A stretch of 64,000 nucleotides of DNA from Streptomyces sp. NBC_00247 (GTDB lineage Bacteria > Actinomycetota > Actinomycetes > Streptomycetales > Streptomycetaceae): NCBI RefSeq assembly GCF_036188265.1, contig NZ_CP108093.1, forward strand, positions 868,001 through 932,000, written 5' to 3'. The notes under the pieces are model-generated. The model saw only the letters and a list, made by a program, of their open reading frames with translations. It was not told the origin of the DNA and ran no database searches. Numbering within the stretch: the first letter of the stretch is position 1; every line of letters starts with the position of its first letter. Positions 25,469 through 34,284 of the stretch are shown here, piece after piece. A program made the position numbers and the translations under genes.

Positions 25469-26269
25469 GTGGCGCACACCGCCATGTCTGGGTCCGGAAC
25501 GACAGCCGATGACGAACCTCCTCTCCTGACCGCGGTGTGGCGGCTGCGCTCCCGCGCCTGCTGGACGGACGCCGCAGCCCTGCTCGGCCCGAGCGCCGCG
25601 ACCGACCCGGTCGCGGCCCTCCAGCGCACCACGCTGCTGACCGAGCGCTGCCTCTACACGACCGAGGGCTGGACCGAGGCGGAGGATGCCCTGCGGACGG
25701 CCGAGGCACTCGCCAAGGACAACGCCGAGCGGGGAGCCGCGGCCTGCGAGCGCGGCTACCTCGCGTACGCGTCCACCCTGCTCGGCATCCGCGACCGCGC
25801 CGACGAGGCGTCCGTGGCGCTGAGCCGCGCGGCCGCGCTGCTCGCCCCGGACGCGCCGGGCCGGCCCCTGCTGGACTTCCGGCGCGGGCTGATCGCGCAG
25901 AACATCGCCGGCGCGCCCGATTCCGCGCGGACCGCCTTCCGCCGCGCGCACGCGGGCGCCACCGCCCGGGGGGACGCGTTATTGCTCTCCTTCACCTGGC
26001 GCCACCTGGCTTCCCTGGCCCTGAGCGAGGGGGACCTGCCGCAGGCACGCCACGGGTTCGCGGAGTCGCTGCGGATACGGGAGGAACTGGGCTATCTCGT
26101 CGGCACGGCACCCGCGCTGATCTCCCTCGCCGAGACCGAGACGGAGCCGGTGGCCACCCGGCTGCGCGCCGAGGCGGGCCGCCTCTTCCGACTGCTGGGC
26201 GGTGTACCCACCTGGCTCGCCCCGCTGCTCGACGAGCCGCCGGAGCCGCAGGTCGCCGCGGCGAACTGA
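25469..26269 (+). CDS. TPR-type repeat protein
   Basis: A 266-residue, Ala-rich, all-helical protein. Tetratricopeptide-like helix pairs can be read at about residues 55-90 ('TERCLYTTEGWTEAEDALRT'), 100-135, 150-185 and 180-215 ('LPQARHGFAESLRIREELGY'). The start is set at GTG 25469 because GGGAGG lies 5-6 nt upstream, while the open frame extends further left. It probably acts as a protein-interaction scaffold in the cytoplasm. A Rex-like palindrome upstream suggests redox-linked control. The specific partner is unknown. Confidence 0.75.
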   Translation: MAHTAMSGSGTTADDEPPLLTAVWRLRSRACWTDAAALLGPSAATDPVAALQRTTLLTERCLYTTEGWTEAEDALRTAEALAKDNAERGAAACERGYLAYASTLLGIRDRADEASVALSRAAALLAPDAPGRPLLDFRRGLIAQNIAGAPDSARTAFRRAHAGATARGDALLLSFTWRHLASLALSEGDLPQARHGFAESLRIREELGYLVGTAPALISLAETETEPVATRLRAEAGRLFRLLGGVPTWLAPLLDEPPEPQVAAAN

Positions 26270-26280
26270 GCCCCGTCCGC

Positions 26281-26375
26281 GTGCGCCCGGCCCCGGGCGC
26301 ACGCGTGCGGCCCGTGCCGGAGGCCGCCGCAGTCCGTGTCCGGCCATGCGCGCCCGGCGGGAATGGCCGGACACG
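26281..26375. terminator. Two adjacent hairpins between converging TPR and GntR genes
   Basis: GTGCGCCCGG / CCGGGCGCAC (26281-26302) and CGTGTCCGGCCAT / ATGGCCGGACACG (26335-26347 with 26363-26375) are perfect stems. They end the TPR gene (plus) and the GntR gene (minus). Confidence 0.75.
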
Positions 26376-26387
26376 GCCGAGAGGCTC

Positions 26388-27179
26388 TCAGGCGTCCGCC
26401 GGGCTCCGGTAGTGCTCCGCCACCAGGGCCCGCACGGCCGTCAGGTCACGGTCGCCCAGCGCGTCCAGCAGCGCGGTGTGCTGCGCCGCGTCGGCCCGCA
26501 GGCTCGCGGGCCGGCCCGGCACGGCTCCCGGAAGCGGCCCGGGGCAGCGGCGGTGGAGGTCGTCGGCGAGGGCCACCAGTTGGACGTTCTGGGCGAACCC
26601 GAGCAGCGCCCGGTGGAAGACGCGGTCGCTCTCCGTGTAGGCCGAGCGGTCGCCGGTCGCCGCCGCCGCGACCGTGGCCTCCGCCAGCGGGCGCAGCGTC
26701 GCCCAGCGGCAGGCCGGCACGGTCCGGGCGAGTCGCAGCACGACGGGAGCCTCCATCAGCGCGCGGACCTCGGCCAGCTCGGCCAGTTCGCGCGGGCCGC
26801 GCTCGATGATGCGGAATCCCCGGTTCGGCACGACCTCCACCGCCCCCTCGGCGGCCAGCCGCTGCATCGCCTCGCGCACCGGGGTGGCGGACACCCCGAA
26901 GCTCGCGCCGAGCGCGGGGGCGGAGTACACGTGCCCCGGGACGAGTTCCCCCGCGGCCAGGGCGTCGCGCAGGGCGTCCAGGATCTGCCCGCGTACGGAA
27001 TACCGGTGGACGGGCGGGGGCGCGGCGGCCTCGCCGTGGGTGTGGTCGCCCCGCGCCGAGCCGCGTCCCGCCTGCGCGGGCACCCGGGGGTCCGTACCGG
27101 CTCCACAAGCCCCGGCACGCTCCGCCGGGTACGCGGCGGAGTACGCCGGCGCGTCCTGCCGCGTTCTGCCCTGCTCCAC
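26388..27179 (-). CDS. GntR family regulator (FadR/FCD type)
   Basis: A 263-residue regulator. The start is placed at GTG 27179 because AGGAGG lies about 5 nt before it; a GTG at 27236 would add 19 residues and has no such site. After a ~65-residue flexible tail comes the winged helix 'RGQILDALRDALAAGELVPG' with 'ASFGVSATPVREAMQRLAAEG'. An FCD effector-binding domain with 'FHRALLGFAQN' and a metal-ligand-like 'EHYRSPA' end follows. It represses or activates unknown genes in response to a small carboxylate-like ligand. It diverges from the FhuF-like gene. Confidence 0.87.
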   Translation of the reverse strand: MEQGRTRQDAPAYSAAYPAERAGACGAGTDPRVPAQAGRGSARGDHTHGEAAAPPPVHRYSVRGQILDALRDALAAGELVPGHVYSAPALGASFGVSATPVREAMQRLAAEGAVEVVPNRGFRIIERGPRELAELAEVRALMEAPVVLRLARTVPACRWATLRPLAEATVAAAATGDRSAYTESDRVFHRALLGFAQNVQLVALADDLHRRCPGPLPGAVPGRPASLRADAAQHTALLDALGDRDLTAVRALVAEHYRSPADA

Positions 27180-27287
27180 CGGTCCTCCTCGTACCCGTCC
27201 CGCCCCGACCGCGTCGTCCCGCTCGGACGGCGCCACCCGTGCACGATAGGCGCAGGGGCCCGAGGTTCACACGTCGATCACGTCGGG

Positions 27288-27304
27288 TAAGGTAAGCCTT
27301 GCCT
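27288..27304. promoter_or_regulatory. Iron box (DmdR/IdeR-type)
   Basis: TAAGGTAAGCCTTGCCT resembles the actinobacterial iron-regulator operator TTAGGTTAGGCTAACCTAA, with an imperfect dyad. It lies 28 nt upstream of the FhuF-like ferric reductase gene, where an Fe-responsive repressor would be expected to sit. Confidence 0.7.
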
Positions 27305-27332
27305 GTCAGCGCTCGCGATTCGGTGGTCCCGC

Positions 27333-28187
27333 ATGACCGTTCCCACGGCGCCCGCAGGCGCCGCCACACCGGCCTCCCCGGTGGCCTCCGCGTACGCGCG
27401 CCTCGCCGAGGTCTTCCCCGGGCTGCGCACCGACGTGCTCGACCGGACCGCACCACTGCCCTCCGGCTCCGGCTGGGTGCGCGCCGACGCGCTCGCCTCG
27501 GGCGGCGCGGTGGTCGACGCCTTCCTGGAGTGGGACGAGGCGCAGATCCTGCGCGACTACCAGCAGCGGGCCCGCCCGGACGTGGTGGCCAGCTTCGGGC
27601 TCCACCGGTACGCCTGGCCCGCCTGCCTGCTGGTGACCCTGCCGTGGTTCCTGCACCGGAGAGTGGTGCGGGTACCGGTCGAGGACGTGGCGTTCCAGCG
27701 GGCGCTGGGCCACTTCGCCGTCCGTGTACCGGAGTTCGCCTGCCTGCCCGACGACCCTGCGGCCTCGCACCCCGACGCGCGCGTCGTACCGGACGAAGCG
27801 GCGCTCCGCGCGGAGGTGCTGGCCTCCGTCGCCGCCCACATGGGCCCGGTCCTGGAGGGCTTCGGACCGCGCATGCGGCGCGGGAAGCGGGCGCTGTGGG
27901 GCATGGCGACGGACGAGATCGTCGAGGGCCTCTGGTACGTCGCCCACCTGCTGGGCGAGGAGACCCGGGCGATGACCGAGCTGGAACGCCTGCTCCCGGG
28001 CGCCACCAAGCCGTACGTCGGAGCGGCCGGCTTCCGCGAGCTGACCGGCCCGAGCGGCGAGTCGCTGCCGACCCGCGACCGCGCGAGCTGCTGCCTCTTC
28101 TACACCCTGCGCCCCGAGGACACCTGCGTGACCTGCCCGCGCACGTGCGACAGCGACCGCGTGAAGAGGCTCGCCACGGCCCTCTGA
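27333..28187 (+). CDS. FhuF-like (2Fe-2S) siderophore-iron reductase
   Basis: A 284-residue protein with the C-terminal iron-sulfur motif of ferric-siderophore reductases: Cys253-Cys254-x10-Cys265-x2-Cys268 ('SCCLFYTLRPEDTCVTCPR'). The middle part carries 'FGLHRYAWPACLLVTLPWFL', typical of the actinobacterial branch. It should reduce Fe(III) from imported siderophores in the cytoplasm. The iron box upstream supports expression under iron limitation. No siderophore biosynthesis or uptake genes are in the window, so it serves an uptake system elsewhere. An additional Cys272 follows the motif. Confidence 0.85.
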   Translation: MTVPTAPAGAATPASPVASAYARLAEVFPGLRTDVLDRTAPLPSGSGWVRADALASGGAVVDAFLEWDEAQILRDYQQRARPDVVASFGLHRYAWPACLLVTLPWFLHRRVVRVPVEDVAFQRALGHFAVRVPEFACLPDDPAASHPDARVVPDEAALRAEVLASVAAHMGPVLEGFGPRMRRGKRALWGMATDEIVEGLWYVAHLLGEETRAMTELERLLPGATKPYVGAAGFRELTGPSGESLPTRDRASCCLFYTLRPEDTCVTCPRTCDSDRVKRLATAL

Positions 28188-28381
28188 CCGACACCACCCG
28201 CACGAGGGAGTCCCTCTCGAATGCAACTCCCCGATATCGTGCGGCAGTTCGACCAAAATGGGGTCACTTGTGCGTTCCGGGCCCCCCGAAGGCGTGCTCT
28301 TGCCCCGAATCGGCTTGGGACGGGCGGAAGTTCCGTCACGATGGCGTCCGAAAACGCCCTACGTGACCCGAGGAACCGCGC

Positions 28382-29476
28382 ATGAGACTGACCGACATGT
28401 CGCTCGACTGGCTGCTTCCGGGCGCCGTACTGCTCGTGGGAGTCACGGCGGCGGTGACGGTGGTCGCACGCGGTAAGCGTGCGGCCGGCAAAGCCTCTGC
28501 CGACGACACCTGGGAACGCAGCGAGGACCGCCGCAGGCGCAAGGAAGCGCTCTACGCGACCGCCTCCTACCTCCTGCTGTTCTGCTGCGCGGCCGTCGCC
28601 GCCGCACTGTCCTTCCACGGCCTCGTCGGCTTCGGCCAGCAGAACCTCGGTCTCGGCGGAGGCTGGGAGTACCTCGTCCCGTTCGGTCTCGACGGTGCGG
28701 CCATGTTCTGTTCCGTGCTGGCCGTGCGGGAGGCGAGCCACGGAGACGCGGCGCTCGGATCGCGGCTGCTGGTATGGACGTTCGCCGGGGCGGCTGCCTG
28801 GTTCAACTGGGTCCACGCACCGCGCGGCCTCGACCACGCGGGCGCGCCGCAGTTCTTCGCGGGGATGTCGCTCTCGGCGGCCGTGCTCTTCGACCGCGCG
28901 CTGAAGCAGACCCGCAGGGCCGCACTCCGCGAACAGGGCCTGGTTCCGAGGCCGTTGCCGCAGATCAGGATCGTCCGCTGGCTGCGCGCCCCCCGGGAGA
29001 CCTTCGACGCCTGGTCGTTGATGCTCCTCGAAGGCGTACGCACCCTGGACGAGGCGGTCGACGAGGTGCGCGAGGACCGCCGCGAGCAGGAGCAGGACCG
29101 CCTGCGCAGGCGGGGCCAGGAGAAGCTGGACCGGGCCCACATCAAGGCCCTCAACCGGCAGAACCGCGCCTGGAACAGGGGCCGGAACGGCCGCCAGGTG
29201 GAGGCTCCGGCCCTGCCCCCCGCGCCGGTCCCGGAGCTGCCCGTCGTGGAATCCGCCACGACGGAACCGGGCCAACTGCCGCTGCGGCCCCGGCCACCGT
29301 TGCAGGCCGTCAGCGGTTCGCAGCGGACGACGGGCGACTCCGGCCCGAAGAACGGCACGCCGGGTCCCGGCGGCGAGCCGCTGGTCGACCTCACCGCCGA
29401 GGACGACACCCAGGCTCTGCCGCGCCTCGATTCCCTGGAGCGCAAACTCAAGGATCTTGAGCAGCAGTTCGGCTGA
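28382..29476 (+). CDS. DUF2637 domain membrane protein
   Basis: A 364-residue protein. Four or five membrane helices lie in the first half ('LLPGAVLLVGVTAAVTVVA', 'ASYLLLFCCAAVAAALSFHG', 'WEYLVPFGLDGAAMFCSVLA', 'LLVWTFAGAAAWFNWVHAP'). This is followed by a highly charged helical region (about 215-260, 'VREDRREQEQDRLRRRGQE') and a Pro-rich tail. The layout fits the DUF2637 family found in actinobacteria and their plasmids, whose function is not established. The charged region could form a coiled coil. It ends only 15 nt from the converging ATPase gene, so their transcripts may overlap. Confidence 0.8.
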   Translation: MRLTDMSLDWLLPGAVLLVGVTAAVTVVARGKRAAGKASADDTWERSEDRRRRKEALYATASYLLLFCCAAVAAALSFHGLVGFGQQNLGLGGGWEYLVPFGLDGAAMFCSVLAVREASHGDAALGSRLLVWTFAGAAAWFNWVHAPRGLDHAGAPQFFAGMSLSAAVLFDRALKQTRRAALREQGLVPRPLPQIRIVRWLRAPRETFDAWSLMLLEGVRTLDEAVDEVREDRREQEQDRLRRRGQEKLDRAHIKALNRQNRAWNRGRNGRQVEAPALPPAPVPELPVVESATTEPGQLPLRPRPPLQAVSGSQRTTGDSGPKNGTPGPGGEPLVDLTAEDDTQALPRLDSLERKLKDLEQQFG

Positions 29477-29491
29477 GCACACCCGGCGGCC

Positions 29492-29938
29492 TCACTCGGC
29501 CACCTCGAACCAGACCACCTTGCCCAGCGCCTGCGCCTCCACCCCCCAGGCGTCCGCGAGACTCCGCACCAGGATCAGACCCCGGCCGTGCGTACCGTCG
29601 TCGGCGTTCGGTACGTACGACCGGGGCATGCCGGACGCGAAGTCGCGCACCTCCACCCTGACCTTCGCCCCCTCGACCGTGGCCGTGACGGCCGCGCCGT
29701 TGCGGGTGTGGATCAGCGCGTTGGTCAGCAGTTCGCTCAACAGCAGTTCCGCGGTCTCCACGGACCCGGTGCCGATCCGGGGCCGGAGGAAGTCCCGGAG
29801 ATCACGCCGGACCTGTCCGACCGCGGAGCTGTCCGTGTGTCCGAGGCGGCGGTACAGACACTCGCCCTGCCCCTCTCCCCCACCAGGGGACGGCCCACCG
29901 CCTCCGCGGTGACCGGCCCTGTCGTGACGTTCCATCAT
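29492..29938 (-). CDS. ATP-binding anti-sigma-factor-type protein (HATPase_c)
   Basis: A 148-residue protein with the GHKL ATPase fold: N-box 'AELLLSELLTNALIHT' and G-box 'DDGTHGRGLILVRSLADAWG'. Streptomyces genomes encode many such short RsbW-like proteins. They bind or phosphorylate partner regulators, but most lack a known partner. The start was taken as ATG 29938 (MMERHD), as the first in-frame start giving a family-like length. It diverges from the ribonuclease gene. Confidence 0.82.
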   Translation of the reverse strand: MMERHDRAGHRGGGGPSPGGGEGQGECLYRRLGHTDSSAVGQVRRDLRDFLRPRIGTGSVETAELLLSELLTNALIHTRNGAAVTATVEGAKVRVEVRDFASGMPRSYVPNADDGTHGRGLILVRSLADAWGVEAQALGKVVWFEVAE

Positions 29939-30137
29939 GTCCCCCGCCCGCACGCCGAATCGGCCTCCTTCTGCCTCGATCCCTCGAACGTCCTCACGGG
30001 ATGCATGCCCCGTCACCGCCCGATCACGCTTCGTCGCGCACGACGGCGCCGACCGGCACCGCCCCGGGTTAACTTCCAGAAAACTTCCGTGAGTTGCCGT
30101 TGACGCGGAGGGATCTACGCGCGTCATCATAGGGCTC
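29939..30137. promoter_or_regulatory. Divergent promoter region with AACTTCC repeat
   Basis: AACTTCC occurs at 30071-30077 and 30082-30088 (period 11, one helical turn) about 50-65 nt before the ribonuclease ATG. TTGACG lies at 30099. No clear -10 was found. Confidence 0.4.
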
Positions 30138-30599
30138 ATGCGAATCCCCCCACGGGTCATCACGCTCAGCGGCACCGCCGCCCTCCTGTCCGCGCTCCTC
30201 GTCGGCGCCCCGGCGTCGGCCGCCGTCACGGACCTCTCCCCCACCCACCCCGCGGCGTACGCCTCCTCCCCGGCGTACGCCGCCTCCTCCCGCTACACCC
30301 CGCTCTCCGCCGCCTCGGTCGGCAGCATCTGCTACTCCGCCCTCCCGTCCCAGGCGCACGACACGCTCGACCTCATCGACGCCGGAGGCCCCTTCCCCTA
30401 CTCGCAGGACGGCGTGGTGTTCCAGAACCGCGAGGGCGTCCTGCCCGCCAAGGCCTCCGGTTACTACCACGAGTACACGGTGGTCACGCCGGGCTCCTCG
30501 ACCAGGGGCGCCCGCCGGATCGTCACCGGTTCGGCGGTGCAGGACTACTACACCGCCGACCACTACGTGACCTTCGACCTCGTCGACCACGGCTGCTGA
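30138..30599 (+). CDS. Secreted guanyl-specific ribonuclease, RNase Sa type
   Basis: A 153-residue exported enzyme; the signal peptide ends around APASA (about residue 28). The mature part aligns closely with RNase Sa of S. aureofaciens. It carries 'GGPFPYSQDGVVFQNRE' and the catalytic Glu112 (in 'YYHEY', equivalent to Glu54), Arg123 and Arg127 (Arg65, Arg69) and His142 (His85). The Cys65-Cys153 pair corresponds to the single disulfide. It cleaves RNA after guanosine outside the cell. No barstar-like inhibitor gene is adjacent. Confidence 0.93.
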   Translation: MRIPPRVITLSGTAALLSALLVGAPASAAVTDLSPTHPAAYASSPAYAASSRYTPLSAASVGSICYSALPSQAHDTLDLIDAGGPFPYSQDGVVFQNREGVLPAKASGYYHEYTVVTPGSSTRGARRIVTGSAVQDYYTADHYVTFDLVDHGC

Positions 30600-30630
30600 C
30601 GGGTCACTCCCACCAGGAGATCCGGTTCCG

Positions 30631-30662
30631 CCCGCGCCGCCGCCCCCCACCGGCGGCGCGGG
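30631..30662. terminator. Bidirectional terminator between ribonuclease and PoxB-type genes
   Basis: CCCGCGCCGCCG pairs perfectly with CGGCGGCGCGGG across an 8-nt loop, between converging stops. Confidence 0.8.
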
Positions 30663-30699
30663 CCCGACCGGGTCCGCGTCCCCCGTGGTGTCCGGCGGG

Positions 30700-32442
30700 T
30701 CAGGGCCGTGGGACGTTGCGCAGGTTGGAGCGGGCCATCTGGAGCATCCGGCCCACCCCTCCGTCCAGCACGATCTTCCCGGCGGAGAGTGCGAAGCCGG
30801 TCACCATGTCGGCACTGATCTTCGGCGGGATGGACAGGGCGTTCGGGTCGGTGACGATGTCCACCAGCGCCGGCCCCTTGTGCTTGAAGGCGTCCCGCAA
30901 GGCGCTCTCCAGCTGCTTCGGCTTCTCCACCCGGACGCCGTAGGCACCGGCCGCACGCGCCACCGCGGCGAAGTCCGGGTTCTTGTTGGTCGTGCCGAAC
31001 GAGGGCAGTCCGGCGACCAGCATCTCCAACTCCACCATGCCGAGGGCAGAGTTGTTGAACAGGACGACCTTGACCGGCAGGTCGTACTGGACGAGGGTGA
31101 GGAAGTCGCCCATCAGCATGGAGAATCCGCCGTCGCCGGACATCGAGACGACCTGGCGGTTGCGGTCGGTGAACTGTGCGCCGATCGCCTGGGGCAGGGC
31201 GTTGGCCATCGAGCCGTGACTGAACGAACCGATCACCCGCCGCTTGCCGTTGGGCGTCAGATAGCGTGCCGCCCAGACGTTGCACATGCCGGTGTCGACC
31301 GTGAACACCGCGTCCTCGTCGGCGATCTCGTCCAGGACCGAGGCCACGTACTCCGGGTGGATCGGCACGTGCTTCTCGACCTTGCGGGTGTACGCCTTGA
31401 CCACGCCCTCCAGCGCGTCGGCGTGCTTCTTCAGCATCCGGTCGAGGAACTTGCGGTCGCTCTTCGGCTTGACCCTCGGCGTGAGGCAGCGCAGTGTCTC
31501 GCGCACGTCGCCCCAGACGGCGAGATCGAGTTTGGAACGCCGTCCCAGCCGTTCCGGACGGACGTCGACCTGGACGATCTTCACGTCGGTCGGCAGGAAG
31601 GCGTTGTACGGGAAGTCGGTGCCGAGCAGGATCAGCAGATCGCACTCGTTGGTCGCCTCGTACGCGGCGCCGTAGCCGAGCAGTCCGCTCATCCCGACGT
31701 CGTACGGATTGTCGTACTGAATCCATTCCTTGCCGCGGAGCGCGTGGCCGACCGGCGACTTCACCTTCTCGGCGAACTCCATCACCTCGGCGTGCGCGCC
31801 CGCCGTGCCGCTGCCGCAGAACAGCGTGACCCGCTTGGCCTCGTCGACCATCCGGCAGAGCTTGTCGATCTCCTCGTCACCCGGGCGGACCGTGGGCCGC
31901 GAGGTGATCAGGGCGTGCTCGACCGACTTCTCGGGCGCCGGCTGGGAGGCGATGTCACCGGGCATGGAGACGACGCTGACGCCTCCCCGGCCGATGGCGT
32001 GCTGGATGGCCGTCTGGAGGAGGCGCGGCATCTGCTGCGGGTTGGAGATCATCTCGTTGTAGTGGCTGCACTCCTGGAAGAGCAGCTCCGGATGGGTCTC
32101 CTGGAAGAAGCCGAGTCCGATCTCGCCGGAGGGAATGTGCGAGGCGAGGGCGAGCACCGGCGCCATGGAGCGGTGTGCGTCGTACAGCCCGTTGATCAGG
32201 TGGAGGTTGCCGGGGCCGCAGGAGCCGGCGCAGGCCGCGAGGTCACCGGTGATCTGCGCTTCGGCGCCTGCCGCGAAAGCCGCGGTCTCCTCGTGCCGGA
32301 CCTGGATCCACTCGATGCCCTTGTGGCGCCGGATGGCGTCGACGACCGGGTTCAGGCTGTCGCCGACGACGCCGTACATCCGCTTCACTCCCGCCCGTAC
32401 GAGAATGTCGACGAACTGTTCCGACACGTTCTGCTTGGCCAT
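30700..32442 (-). CDS. poxB: Thiamine-diphosphate enzyme, pyruvate dehydrogenase (quinone) type
   Basis: A 580-residue protein of the PoxB/acetolactate synthase family. The N-terminal Pyr domain has 'MYGVVGDSLNPVVDAI' and 'WIQVRHEETAAFAAGAEAQ' (the conserved Glu of ThDP activation). A central FAD-like domain follows. The PP domain carries the ThDP motif 'SMSGDGGFSMLMGDF...VLFNN'. Such enzymes convert pyruvate to acetate and CO2 and pass electrons to the membrane quinone pool. The C-terminus ends with an amphipathic-looking 'VGRMLQMARSNLRNV', consistent with membrane activation in E. coli PoxB. TCCCGGG-CT-CCCGGGA (32508-32523) upstream is a possible operator. Confidence 0.87.
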   Translation of the reverse strand: MAKQNVSEQFVDILVRAGVKRMYGVVGDSLNPVVDAIRRHKGIEWIQVRHEETAAFAAGAEAQITGDLAACAGSCGPGNLHLINGLYDAHRSMAPVLALASHIPSGEIGLGFFQETHPELLFQECSHYNEMISNPQQMPRLLQTAIQHAIGRGGVSVVSMPGDIASQPAPEKSVEHALITSRPTVRPGDEEIDKLCRMVDEAKRVTLFCGSGTAGAHAEVMEFAEKVKSPVGHALRGKEWIQYDNPYDVGMSGLLGYGAAYEATNECDLLILLGTDFPYNAFLPTDVKIVQVDVRPERLGRRSKLDLAVWGDVRETLRCLTPRVKPKSDRKFLDRMLKKHADALEGVVKAYTRKVEKHVPIHPEYVASVLDEIADEDAVFTVDTGMCNVWAARYLTPNGKRRVIGSFSHGSMANALPQAIGAQFTDRNRQVVSMSGDGGFSMLMGDFLTLVQYDLPVKVVLFNNSALGMVELEMLVAGLPSFGTTNKNPDFAAVARAAGAYGVRVEKPKQLESALRDAFKHKGPALVDIVTDPNALSIPPKISADMVTGFALSAGKIVLDGGVGRMLQMARSNLRNVPRP

Positions 32443-32571
32443 GGGAATGTGCCCTCTCTGCCCGTGCTCCGTGCACGCTCGGCTGTCCGGACTACGGAAC
32501 CCGAAACTCCCGGGCTCCCGGGAATCGCAGCCGGACGGTCTCCGCAGTCCATCAACCCACGGCGGGCGGGG

Positions 32572-34284
32572 TTACGCCTCCCAGACCGCGGCGGCCGTGC
32601 GGTCGTCGGCGTGTCCCTCGACACGGATCTGGAGATCCGCCAGGAACTCGGCGAGGCCGGGCGCGCCTTCGGGAGTCCAGCGCGCGGCGAGTTCCCCGGC
32701 GAGCGCCGGCTCTGCGCGCATCGGATCGGCGAGCCCGGGGGAACAGAGCAGCAGCGTGTCGCCCGAACGGGCCACGGAGGCCCGGAACCTGAAGGGCTCG
32801 GACGGCGGGGGCACCGGACCCTCGATGTACGGCCCCGGGGGCGTCACGATCTGGAGGTCCAGCGTCAGCCGGTCCTCGGCGGGGCCGGGCGTGCCCGTGG
32901 CGATCGGCTCGCGCGGCGGCGAGCCGAAGCCGACGACCGCCGCACCGGTGGCCGCCCCGCCCTCCGGGAGTGCGGGTTCGAGGTCCTGCCAGACGCCGTC
33001 GCGGAGCCGGAAGAGGCCTCCGCCGCCGACGCCGAAGAAGACCCGGGTGCGGCACCGGGGATCGGCGGACAGCAGCAGGCAGCGCAGTTCGACGGAGTGG
33101 TCGCGCGGATCCAGCCCCAGTTCGGCGGCGCGGGACCGGAGCTTGCCGTACGTACGGTCGGTGAGCCGGTGGAGCCCTGACTTCAGGTCGCCCCGGCGTC
33201 CGGCCCGGACGTCCTCGGAGAGCCGTGCGTGGCTGCGGCCCACCGCCCCGCCGATCCAGCGGCAGGCGTCCGCCGCCGCGAGGTGCGCCCCCTCCGCGCC
33301 CCGGGTGCCCCGGGCGACGGCGACGAGGACGAGGCCGCCCTCGCCGCTGCCGAACCGGGCGGTGAGCAGCGCGTCGCCCCGGGGTTCGCCGCGGAAGCGG
33401 GCCGCGTCGCCGCGCACGGAGACGGTGCGGAGCGTGTACGTGCCGTACCGGGCACCGTCGAGGACGGTGTCGGGGACGAGTCCGTCGAGGTTGAGCGGGG
33501 TGGCGGCCGGCAGGGTGGCGGGCTCGGCCTCGAAGGCGGGCGCGTGCTCCCCGAGGTGTCCGGGAGCGACCGGCCGGCGTCCGGTGACCGGGAGCGGCGC
33601 GTCCGCCTCCTGCCGGGCGGGGCCCTTGGCGTGCCGGCCACCGGCCGTGTCGGTCCGGCTCTCCTCCGGGGCGGGCTCCGGTGGAGGAGGTACGGGCACG
33701 GGTACGGCGAAGGTGCGGGGTTCCGGCGGCCCGGCGGGCGTCTCCCACGGTGCCGCGAACCGGACGGCTCCGGGCGTCGGCGCGGTGCGCGGGGCGGGCG
33801 GGCGCTGCGGCGGTCCGAGCACCGGCGGAGGTGGCTCGGACGGGCCGGGCTCGGACGGGCGGGGTTCCGGGCGGTGTTGCGGCGCGGGTGACACCGTGCC
33901 CGGCCAGGCGTCGGTGATCACGGTGTCCTCGTGTTCCTGGTCCGCGAGGAGCGCCTCGTCGTCGTCGGTCCCGGCCAGGGGCACGGCGGTCCGGAAGCCG
34001 GTCCGGGGATCCGTCTCCCCGTCGAGGTCCGCGTCGGCGTACGGCGCGTACGGACCCGTGTCGGCGTTCGGGACGGACGGGTCGTCGCCGTACGTTCCCG
34101 CACCCGACGGGCCGTCGAGCGGGTCCGGCGGCGTCGGCGGACTCACCGCGTCCGCGGCGGAGTCGAAGCGGTCGTCCAGACTGTCCCGCGCGGTGGCGGG
34201 TCCGGTGTCCGGCGCGGCGCCGTCGTAGAGCTTGCGCCACCACTCGTCCTCGTGGGCGGTGGGGTTCTCCCCCTGCTGACTCAT
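32572..34284 (-). CDS. PP2C-fold protein, probable pseudophosphatase
   Basis: A 570-residue protein starting at ATG 34284 (GAGGG just before it). The first ~260 residues are low-complexity Pro/Asp/Glu-rich sequence. The C-terminal 300 follow the PP2C pattern: 'VSVRGDAARFRGEPRGDAL', 'LVLVAVARGTRGAEGAHLAA', 'RVFFGVGGGGLFRLRDG', 'GDTLLLCSPGLADP' and 'ADDRTAAAVWEA'. In active enzymes the second and fourth motifs carry metal-binding Asp (ADG and TDG). Here they read ARG and SPG, so catalysis is unlikely. The final Asp pair is kept. It may bind partners or ligands rather than dephosphorylate them. The assignment rests on motif order. Confidence 0.7.
   Translation of the reverse strand: MSQQGENPTAHEDEWWRKLYDGAAPDTGPATARDSLDDRFDSAADAVSPPTPPDPLDGPSGAGTYGDDPSVPNADTGPYAPYADADLDGETDPRTGFRTAVPLAGTDDDEALLADQEHEDTVITDAWPGTVSPAPQHRPEPRPSEPGPSEPPPPVLGPPQRPPAPRTAPTPGAVRFAAPWETPAGPPEPRTFAVPVPVPPPPEPAPEESRTDTAGGRHAKGPARQEADAPLPVTGRRPVAPGHLGEHAPAFEAEPATLPAATPLNLDGLVPDTVLDGARYGTYTLRTVSVRGDAARFRGEPRGDALLTARFGSGEGGLVLVAVARGTRGAEGAHLAAADACRWIGGAVGRSHARLSEDVRAGRRGDLKSGLHRLTDRTYGKLRSRAAELGLDPRDHSVELRCLLLSADPRCRTRVFFGVGGGGLFRLRDGVWQDLEPALPEGGAATGAAVVGFGSPPREPIATGTPGPAEDRLTLDLQIVTPPGPYIEGPVPPPSEPFRFRASVARSGDTLLLCSPGLADPMRAEPALAGELAARWTPEGAPGLAEFLADLQIRVEGHADDRTAAAVWEA

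Noticed and set aside
30685..33180. 831-residue plus-strand frame across poxB and the PP2C-like gene
   Set aside because: It spans two real genes on the other strand and their spacer, so it cannot be a gene.
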